From assembly GCF_015352975.1 (NCBI RefSeq), contig NZ_JACYIZ010000007.1, positions 75,624 to 139,623 on the forward strand: DNA of 64,000 bases. Reading direction: 5' to 3'. Under the pieces are notes generated by a model. That model was given only the letters and a program-made list of their open reading frames with translations, did no database searches and had not been told where the DNA came from. Positions 58,027-64,000 of this stretch are shown here, in pieces; position 1 is the first letter of the stretch; the number at the start of each line of letters is the position of its first letter. The DNA is from Aestuariimicrobium ganziense. Its GTDB lineage: Bacteria > Actinomycetota > Actinomycetes > Propionibacteriales > Propionibacteriaceae. The position numbers and the translations under genes are program-made.

Positions 58027-58650
58027 ATGGAGACCATCACCACCAAGAAGGACCCGCTGAAGTTCGGCGCGGCCGACTACCTGCTCACCAAGATCATCGC
58101 CGTCGGATTCGTCCTCGTCTCGGCGATCGTCACCATCGTCAGCCCGATCATCGACTGGGCCAGCGGCAAGCCCCTGTCGGTGAGGCTCGACGGCCTCGAC
58201 CAGGGGCCGGCCGTCACGGCGAACCCCGGCGTGACCGTGCAGCACGACACCCACCTGCTCGCCCAGTTCAGCGACGCCTCCGCCGGCCTCTGGCTGGCCA
58301 ACCTGGCGCCTGCGATCCTCTTCGTGATCTGCATGGCCGTGGTGGTCTGGCTGCTGTGGAAGCTGCTGGACGACGTCCGCGACGGTCGTCCCTTCACCCG
58401 GCGCAACGTCACGCGCATGCGGCTGATCGCGATCACCATCATCGGCGGAAGCATCCTGCTGTTCACGGTGCAGGGCCTGGTCAACGGCCACCTGCTCTCG
58501 ACCGCGCTGCCTGACACGGTGATGCTGTTCGCCAACAACTCCAGCGCCTCAGACCTGCTGATCCCCGGTGTGGGATTCCTGCTGGCGGGCCTGGCCGAGG
58601 CCTTCGGCCGCGGTGTCGAACTCGAGAACGACGTGGAAGGACTCGTCTGA
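58027..58650 (+). CDS. DUF2975 membrane protein
   Basis: A 207-residue protein with four spans (about residues 22-44, 92-114, 140-161, 178-197) and the family's conserved D-x-R-x-G-x-P-F block as DDVRDGRPFTRRNVTRMR in the central cytoplasmic loop. DUF2975 proteins nearly always accompany a small YozG-like HTH gene, as here with TGATG overlap. Function is unknown; the pair is presumed a membrane-linked regulatory switch. The message appears leaderless. Confidence 0.85.
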   Translation: METITTKKDPLKFGAADYLLTKIIAVGFVLVSAIVTIVSPIIDWASGKPLSVRLDGLDQGPAVTANPGVTVQHDTHLLAQFSDASAGLWLANLAPAILFVICMAVVVWLLWKLLDDVRDGRPFTRRNVTRMRLIAITIIGGSILLFTVQGLVNGHLLSTALPDTVMLFANNSSASDLLIPGVGFLLAGLAEAFGRGVELENDVEGLV

Positions 58651-58868
58651 TGCCCGTCGAGGAACCCCACCGCATCGTCTGTCGGCTGGACGACCTGCTC
58701 GAGGCCCGTCAGATGACTCTGACCGCCCTGGCCGAGGAAGTCGGCGTCACCGTGGTCAACCTGTCGATCCTGAAGAACCAGAGGGCCAAGGCGATCCGCT
58801 TCTCGACCCTGACCGCCCTGTGCGACGCACTCGACTGCCAACCCGGTGACCTGTTCGTCGTCGAGTGA
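58650..58868 (+). CDS. Small XRE/YozG-like transcriptional regulator
   Basis: A 72-residue single-domain helix-turn-helix: IVCRLDDLLEARQMTLTALAEEVGVTVVNLSILKNQ, then the family ending LTALCDALDCQPGDLFVVE. It shares one base with the DUF2975 stop. It is the simplest candidate for binding the 32-base palindrome upstream of the operon and repressing it. Confidence 0.88.
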   Translation: MPVEEPHRIVCRLDDLLEARQMTLTALAEEVGVTVVNLSILKNQRAKAIRFSTLTALCDALDCQPGDLFVVE

Positions 58869-59616
58869 CCACCACCCACGCTCTCCCCAGCACCACCCGC
58901 CACCGGCTCGTCCTCGATCACGACCTTGTGGGACAGGACGAACGCGTAGCCCTCGGCCACGACGGCCAGCACCGCCCGGGTCACCAGCAGCGCGGGCGGG
59001 CCCAGCTGCACCACGGGCCGGCATCCCGACCTGGAACCCCTACGAGGTCACCGAACTGTGTCGCGACAAGATCGCCACCACCCGGGCGCTCGAGGCGGCC
59101 GGCGTCCCGGTGCCCGAGACCCACAGCGCCCTCGACGCCACCAGCTTCGCCCCGCTGCTCGCCGACGGCCCACTGATCATCAAGCCCTACCGGGGTTCGC
59201 AGGGGGCGGGCATCGAGATCGTCCACACTGCCGACCAGCTCGAGGGCATCGACCACGGTGGTGACGTGATCATGGCTCAGCGCTACCACGAGCCCGACGG
59301 TCGCGACCGCAAGATCTATCGGATCGGCGACGAACTGTTCTGTGTCGAACGGATCTGGCCTCCGTTGACCCTGGACGACAAGCTGGGTCGCGTCGTCGAG
59401 TTGCCACCCCACGTCGAGCAGGTGGCGCTTGCCTGCGGCGATGCACTGGGCATCGACACCTACGGCGTCGACATCATCGAGCACCGCGGTGAGCCGTGGG
59501 TGGTCGACCTGTCGAGCTTCCCGGGCTTCAAGGGCGTTCCTGAGGGTGGACGACGCCTGGCGGCGCGGGCGCTGCAGTGGGTGCAGGACGATCGGCTGAC
59601 CCTGGCTGGTCGCTGA
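58846..59616 (+). CDS. ATP-grasp enzyme with damaged N-terminus (probable pseudogene)
   Basis: From about 59020 the frame encodes a good RimK/ATP-grasp core: NPYEVTELCRDKIATTRALE, IIKPYRGSQGAGIEIV (ATP lysine and Gly loop), VIMAQRYHE and YGVDIIEHRGEPWVVDLSSFPGF (metal-binding E/D-x-N region with Asp-Leu-Ser-Ser). The preceding ~170 bases in this frame give an Arg/Pro-rich run unlike the family's N-terminal domain and contain no start codon after GTG 58846. Either a frameshift lies near 58.9-59.0 kb or the enzyme is a remnant. It overlaps the DUF2339 gene by 89 bases. Confidence 0.55.
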   Translation: MTCSSSSDHHPRSPQHHPPPARPRSRPCGTGRTRSPRPRRPAPPGSPAARAGPAAPRAGIPTWNPYEVTELCRDKIATTRALEAAGVPVPETHSALDATSFAPLLADGPLIIKPYRGSQGAGIEIVHTADQLEGIDHGGDVIMAQRYHEPDGRDRKIYRIGDELFCVERIWPPLTLDDKLGRVVELPPHVEQVALACGDALGIDTYGVDIIEHRGEPWVVDLSSFPGFKGVPEGGRRLAARALQWVQDDRLTLAGR

Positions 59617-61522
59617 CCTGCCGGGCCTTGGCCCGGGCCAGCGCCTTGGCGTAGCCGGTGCCGACCGCCAGCAGCAGGAGGCCGACGACCAGGAAGGCGA
59701 TCCCCCGCCACAGCCCATCCAGGGCTGCCAGGTCGTAGAGGAACAGCTTCAGCACGGCCAGACCGGCCACCACCAGGCCGACCTTGATGCCGAGGTCGGC
59801 GGATCGTCCTCGTCGTAGTCCGAAGGCGAGCAGGCCGGCGGCGATCAGCATCCAGACGATCGAGACGATGGCGTGGGCGCCGATCAGCGCCCCGCGGACG
59901 TCGTCGATGGCGGTGCCGACCATGGCACCCAGTCCAACGACGGCCACCATCACCCCGGCCAGGGTCGCCCCGACCGCAACCACCAGGGCGGCGCCACCGG
60001 CCCCCTTGATCGCCAGAGCGCGCACGGCCCACACGACGGCCACACCCCAGACCACCAGCAGCAGTCCCTCGAGCACGAGTTCTGCGGCCATGTCGGGCAC
60101 ATTGACCACGTTGCGCTCGAGCACCAGCGCCACGGCAGCCATGGCGTAGACCAGGCCGCCGGCGCTGACCAGGCCAGCCACCACGGCCAGCATCGGTCGC
60201 CGCCAACCCACCGCAGCGACCAGGTGGACGACGGCGAGTACCAGCAGCACGCCACCTCGCCACGACGGGGGCTCGACCTGGGCGACGATGCCGTACCAGG
60301 CCAGCACGGCGGCCAGCAGTGCACCTGCCCCGAACCAGTCGGTGGCGTGGTCGGCGGTCCGGCGTCCCGGCCGGGGGACGAACGCGTAACCCAGGTAGGC
60401 CATCACGGCCAGGCCGGTGAACCACAGCAGCGGGACCGGTTCGTCCCACAGGCCGACCAGCGCGAACAGCGGAAGTGCCCCGAGGACGACCAGCGGGGCC
60501 GCCACCCAGGCGTGCTTGGGGCGGCGGCTCTCGGCCACGGCCGCCGACCACGCCGCCCACCAGAAGACGATCACCACCGCGGTCACCAGGGTGCGGCTGG
60601 CGCCCGGCAGCGGGTTCCCCGGCTCGCTGAGGCTGGCCTCGGCCACCAGGCCGGCGCTGAAGGCCGTCGCAGGAACGAACCGCAGCAGTGTGGCTGCCGG
60701 CCAGTCCTTGTCCCACAGCGCCAGCCCACCGAGCACCGCCAGCGCGAGGGTGAACAGTGCGGTCCACAGCGGGTCGTCCGCGACGGCAGGGCCCATCACC
60801 ACTGCCCCGAAGGTCACCACCAGGGCCAGCACCTGGCTGTTCCACCACCGGGCCAGCACCAGCCCGCCGGCCACCAGCAGGGCCGCCAGCGCCAAGCCGA
60901 GGCCGCTGGGGATCCAGCGGTAGATCGTCGACATCGCGATCACGACCAGGTCGAGAGCGGCCACACCGGTGGCTGCCAGGGCCACCGAGCCACCGGCACG
61001 TCGTCCGGCCTGCTGTTCGCGCCTGCGGACGAGGAAGCCCAGCCCGAGCAGGACGACCCCGAGCAGACCACCGGCCGCCACCCTGGCCTCGGGCCCGAAC
61101 CAGCCGTTCTGCACAGCGAGCACCAACAGCATGGTCAGACCGGCCAGGGTGACCAGCGCCCCGGCCACGCTGAGGGCCCGGGTGACCGCCGACTCACGCT
61201 GCCACCACGCGGCGACCGCCCCCGGCGGCGCAGCAGGCACAGGCGGCACGGGCCGTTGCACCCAGCCACCGGCAGGGCCGACAGGCACGGTCCCGGGTGG
61301 GGGTGGGGCGAGCGTCGGCGCGACCCCGGGGGCGTGCGCCGGCCGGGGTCCGGGACCCGGGACGACGGGGGCGCCGGTGACCTGGCGGGTCAGCGCGTCG
61401 AGACGTTGGCCGATCCAGACCAGGTGCTGTCTGGTGACCGCCAGTTCCTGGTGCAACTGGTGCAGCTCATCGAGTGGAACACTCGGCCGTTCCCCGTGGT
61501 CAGACCGGGATTGCTCGTCCAT
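59528..61522 (-). CDS. DUF2339 polytopic membrane protein
   Basis: A 664-residue protein: a coiled helix and Pro-rich linker over the first ~90 residues, then about 18-20 spans. WWQRESAVTRALSVAGALVTLAGLTMLLVLAVQNGW and RVAAGGLLGVVLLGLGFLVRRR with LAATGVAALDLVVIAMSTIYRW are typical of DUF2339; the final FLYDLAALDGLWRGIAFLVVGLLLL is the family's best-conserved end. Function is unknown. Its 3' end overlaps the ATP-grasp gene from the other strand. Confidence 0.8.
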   Translation of the reverse strand: MDEQSRSDHGERPSVPLDELHQLHQELAVTRQHLVWIGQRLDALTRQVTGAPVVPGPGPRPAHAPGVAPTLAPPPPGTVPVGPAGGWVQRPVPPVPAAPPGAVAAWWQRESAVTRALSVAGALVTLAGLTMLLVLAVQNGWFGPEARVAAGGLLGVVLLGLGFLVRRREQQAGRRAGGSVALAATGVAALDLVVIAMSTIYRWIPSGLGLALAALLVAGGLVLARWWNSQVLALVVTFGAVVMGPAVADDPLWTALFTLALAVLGGLALWDKDWPAATLLRFVPATAFSAGLVAEASLSEPGNPLPGASRTLVTAVVIVFWWAAWSAAVAESRRPKHAWVAAPLVVLGALPLFALVGLWDEPVPLLWFTGLAVMAYLGYAFVPRPGRRTADHATDWFGAGALLAAVLAWYGIVAQVEPPSWRGGVLLVLAVVHLVAAVGWRRPMLAVVAGLVSAGGLVYAMAAVALVLERNVVNVPDMAAELVLEGLLLVVWGVAVVWAVRALAIKGAGGAALVVAVGATLAGVMVAVVGLGAMVGTAIDDVRGALIGAHAIVSIVWMLIAAGLLAFGLRRGRSADLGIKVGLVVAGLAVLKLFLYDLAALDGLWRGIAFLVVGLLLLAVGTGYAKALARAKARQVSDQPGSADRPAPTAAPAPPGVVHPQERP

Positions 61523-61580
61523 GGCCCCATCATCCTCCAGCGCAGGCTGCGGCGGAAGATGCCGGTGCCGTGGCGCAACC

Positions 61581-63812
61581 TCAGACCTTCTCGACCAGGT
61601 AGAGCGCAGCCTGCTCCGGGAAGGTGGGCGCCTGCTCGAGCCCGACCAGCGACAAGGCCGTACCCGACAACTCCACGCCCGGACGATCGCTGGTCGGCAC
61701 CAGCGGGAACGGCAGGTGGTTGCTGATGTAGTGCAGCTCGTTGGAGCGATCCTCCTTGACCCCCCACCAGGCCGGAGGCCGGGTGTGCGGCGGGAAGTCG
61801 AGCAGCAGCGGGGTCACCCGGTAGCGAGTCTTCGGGTCCAGGCCGGGGAAGCGCAGTCGTCCACGTGAGATCACCTCCGAGCGCGCCACGTCGGCGAAGG
61901 AGTAGACCGCCCGCGACTGGTCGGGAGCGACCACGCCGTGGCCGTACATGGTCTGGTCGGGGAAGTCGATGCGCACCAGGTCACCGCCGTGCAGCAGGTC
62001 GCGCAGCCGCTTGTGCTCGGCCACCCACGCCTTGAGCTCGGCCATCTCGGCCTCGCTGGCCTGCTTGAGGTCCCACTCGATGCCGAGGTGGCCGAAGAAG
62101 GCCGACGCGGCTCGGAAGGTGAGGGTGTGCAGTCGTCCGGTCGTGTGCGACGCCCCCGAGGCGATGTGGGTGCCCATCAGCTCCGGCGGTACCAGCTGGG
62201 TCGTCCAGCGGTTCATCTGCTGGCGCTCGAGCGGGTCGATGCAGTCGCTGACCCAGATCCGGTCGGTGCGCTCCAGCGCGCCGAGGTCGACGCGGGCGCC
62301 ACCCGACGAGCACGACTCGATCTCGAGCCCGGGATGGGCGGCCTTGATCTCGTCGACCAGGCGGTAGTAGGCCAACGTCTGCTCGTGCACACCGGGACGA
62401 CCCTCGGGCTGGGTGCCGGCGTCGATCAGGTCACGGTTGTGGTCCCACTTGATGTAGGCGATGTCGTACTCGGCGAGGATCTCGAAGATCGCGTCGCGGA
62501 TGAAGGCGTAGCACTCCGGGATGCCCAGGTTGATCACCTGCTGCCAGCGCGACTCCACCGGCAGCCGGTCGCCAGTGGCCATCACCCACTCGGGGTGGGC
62601 ACGGGCGGCGTCGGAGTCCATGTTGATCATCTCGGGCTCGAACCACAGCCCGAACTCCATGCCGAGCTCGTTGACCTTCTCGATCAGCGGGCCCAACCCG
62701 TTGGGCCACATGTCGGGGCTGACCGTCCAGTCACCCAGGCCGGAGTGGTCGTTGCGGCGCGAGCCGAACCAGCCGTCGTCCAACACGTAGCGCTCGACTC
62801 CGACGGCGGCCGCGCGCTCGGCCAGGTCGACCAGGCGGTCAAGGCGGTGGTCGAAGTAGACCGCCTCCCAGACGTTGATGGTGACCGGGCGCACCCGCTC
62901 GACGTGCTGCGGACGAGACCGCATCCAGCGGTGGAAGCGGCGGGCGACCGCGTCCAGACCGACGCCGTGCGAGGCGTAGAGCCACGGCGACTCGTAGCTG
63001 TCACCGTTGGCCAGCACGACCTCACCGGGCAGCAACAGCTCGCCGCCGCCGATCACCTGGGCACCTGAGGCCAGCTTCTCGGCGTAGTGGGTGTGGTTGC
63101 CCGACCAAGCGGTGTGCACCGCCCAGACCTCGCCCTCGGCGAAGCCGAACCCGGGAGATCCGGCGTGCAGCACACCGGCGGCGTCGGCGCCGGTACGTCC
63201 GCGGCGACCCTCACGAAGGTGGGTTCCGACCACGAACTCGCGGCGCTGTGGGGTCTTCTCCTTGCCCCAGCGGCCGGCCATGTCGAACAGTTCCGAGGCC
63301 AGTTGCGGCACCGGCAGCGCCACGACCAGGTCGTCGACCTGGTAGCCGTCGTCACCGGTGTTGGTGACCTTGGCCTTGGCCCGGACGACACCAGCCTCGA
63401 GCAGTTCGACGGTGATCAGCAGGCTGAGTCCGGCGACCTCGTCCACTGCGTCGACCTCGACCACGCAGGGTCCGTCGACCTGGCGGTGGCCCTCGACCAC
63501 CTCGCCACCCACGCGCACCTCGGTCGAGGTGAACTTGGGCGACCAGGCGCGTCCGTGGCGGCTGCCCGACAGGCCCGGACGACCGGTCCAGCCGGTCCAG
63601 TGCTCGGGCAGGATCGCCAGTCGCACCGGCTCGTCCATCATGTTGGCCATCACCGGGCGGATGCCGCCGGTGATCAGCGCGGCGGCCTCGTCGGCCGAGA
63701 CGTCACCCAGGTCGTGACCCCAGTGGACGACAGCGGGCAGCAGCCCGTCGGTGACGTCGAGCACGACGGAGACCCCGTCATGGTGCAGGTGCAGGGTGGT
63801 GTTGGCCGACAT
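61581..63812 (-). CDS. Alpha-galactosidase, glycoside hydrolase family 36
   Basis: A 743-residue GH36 enzyme hydrolysing alpha-galactosides such as melibiose or raffinose. N-terminal beta-supersandwich, then the (beta/alpha)8 barrel: VLDDGWFGSRRNDHSGLGDW, GLWFEPEMINMDSD, nucleophile Asp in AYIKWDHNRD, CSSGGARVDLGAL and acid/base Asp in RIWVSDCIDPLER. Length is the group I/II size. No signal peptide, so it is intracellular. ATG follows GAGAGGA by six bases. It is separated from DUF2339 by 58 bases and may be transcribed alone. Confidence 0.93.
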   Translation of the reverse strand: MSANTTLHLHHDGVSVVLDVTDGLLPAVVHWGHDLGDVSADEAAALITGGIRPVMANMMDEPVRLAILPEHWTGWTGRPGLSGSRHGRAWSPKFTSTEVRVGGEVVEGHRQVDGPCVVEVDAVDEVAGLSLLITVELLEAGVVRAKAKVTNTGDDGYQVDDLVVALPVPQLASELFDMAGRWGKEKTPQRREFVVGTHLREGRRGRTGADAAGVLHAGSPGFGFAEGEVWAVHTAWSGNHTHYAEKLASGAQVIGGGELLLPGEVVLANGDSYESPWLYASHGVGLDAVARRFHRWMRSRPQHVERVRPVTINVWEAVYFDHRLDRLVDLAERAAAVGVERYVLDDGWFGSRRNDHSGLGDWTVSPDMWPNGLGPLIEKVNELGMEFGLWFEPEMINMDSDAARAHPEWVMATGDRLPVESRWQQVINLGIPECYAFIRDAIFEILAEYDIAYIKWDHNRDLIDAGTQPEGRPGVHEQTLAYYRLVDEIKAAHPGLEIESCSSGGARVDLGALERTDRIWVSDCIDPLERQQMNRWTTQLVPPELMGTHIASGASHTTGRLHTLTFRAASAFFGHLGIEWDLKQASEAEMAELKAWVAEHKRLRDLLHGGDLVRIDFPDQTMYGHGVVAPDQSRAVYSFADVARSEVISRGRLRFPGLDPKTRYRVTPLLLDFPPHTRPPAWWGVKEDRSNELHYISNHLPFPLVPTSDRPGVELSGTALSLVGLEQAPTFPEQAALYLVEKV

Positions 63813-64000
63813 GGGCGGTCCTCTCAGGCTGTGATCCGTTGGCGGGGCGAAGCACCCGCCGGGGCCGATGAGACGACGCTACCGCCGACACCCTCGGGCC
63901 GCAGCCGCGGGGCTGGCATCAGATCAGGCCCACCGGGCCTAGGGCGTGTTGGTAAACGGATTGGGGGCGCCTCGCCGTCAGGCTTGAGTCATGGTCGCGA
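63813..64000. mobile_element. Possible IS5-type element end at window edge
   Basis: CTAG at 63939-63942 leads into GGGCGTGTTGGTAAACGG, a sequence of the form seen at the ends of several actinobacterial IS5-family elements, which often duplicate CTAG-like targets. About 50 bases later an ATG (63991) opens a plus-strand frame that leaves the window. Only one end is visible. The bases 63813-63938 are the GH36 upstream region with no further gene. Confidence 0.35.

Noticed and set aside
58709..59014. 101-codon minus-strand frame over the HTH gene and the ATP-grasp 5' end
   Set aside because: Half of it is antisense to a certain HTH gene. The first ~30 residues look protein-like, so the segment is noted as a finding about the damaged ATP-grasp gene, but a separate gene is not supported.
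59873..61726. 617-codon plus-strand frame over DUF2339
   Set aside because: Gln/His/Arg/Gly-rich low-complexity translation antisense to a membrane protein gene.

Overview
This 64 kb window comes from a high-G+C actinobacterium. Evidence: dense GTG/TTG-started genes with 1-4 base overlaps, several candidate leaderless promoters (TANNNT 6-8 bases before the start codon), a DUF5318 gene beside the class A penicillin-binding protein, and a FemX/alanine-racemase-like pair. The cell-wall sugar genes would suit a Propionibacteriaceae-like organism, but the genus cannot be fixed from sequence alone.

Layout. 0-12.7 kb is housekeeping: the end of an MmyB-type regulator, a phytanoyl-CoA dioxygenase-like gene, pta-ackA (acetyl-CoA to acetate plus ATP), an FBP zinc-finger gene, then an operon SDR-PlsC-alkylglycerone-phosphate synthase that resembles an ether-lipid pathway, and a FemX-type peptidyl transferase coupled to a racemase-like PLP protein. 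12.9-39.3 kb is a large Wzx/Wzy-type surface polysaccharide locus: initiating phosphoglycosyltransferase, four GT4 glycosyltransferases, flippase, three O-antigen polymerase/ligase-like proteins, a Wzz/BY-kinase-like protein with a ruined P-loop, and five enzymes (dehydrogenase, WlbA-, WlbC-, WlbB-like and 2-epimerase) that together match the known route from UDP-GlcNAc to UDP-2,3-diacetamido-2,3-dideoxymannuronate. A sugar isomerase, a class V aminotransferase, a Crp/Fnr regulator, a serine hydrolase and a GH2 enzyme with its XRE regulator are interspersed. 39.3-45.5 kb holds a PIG-V-like mannosyltransferase, a GT87-like protein, PBP1A, DUF5318 and a secreted GH19 hydrolase. 45.6-47.6 kb has a CPBP-like membrane protein, an ADP-ribosylglycohydrolase and tRNA-Ala(UGC).

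From the 3' end of the tRNA to about 56.4 kb lies a lower-G+C mobile island: a serine recombinase whose reading frame runs out antisense through the tRNA, two minimal AraC-type proteins, an Erm 23S rRNA methyltransferase preceded by a 14-codon RLR-type leader peptide and a switchable hairpin, an Mrr-like endonuclease and a large NERD-like nuclease protein. Beyond it are half a phosphotransferase gene, a CarH-like B12 photoreceptor regulator, a DUF2975/HTH pair behind a 32-base palindrome, a damaged ATP-grasp gene, a DUF2339 membrane protein, a GH36 alpha-galactosidase and what looks like an IS end at the window edge.

The most novel-looking parts are the erm leader-erm-araC-araC operon on the island, the nuclease pair beside it, the ether-lipid-like operon, and the racemase-like FemX partner that has lost the catalytic tyrosine position.
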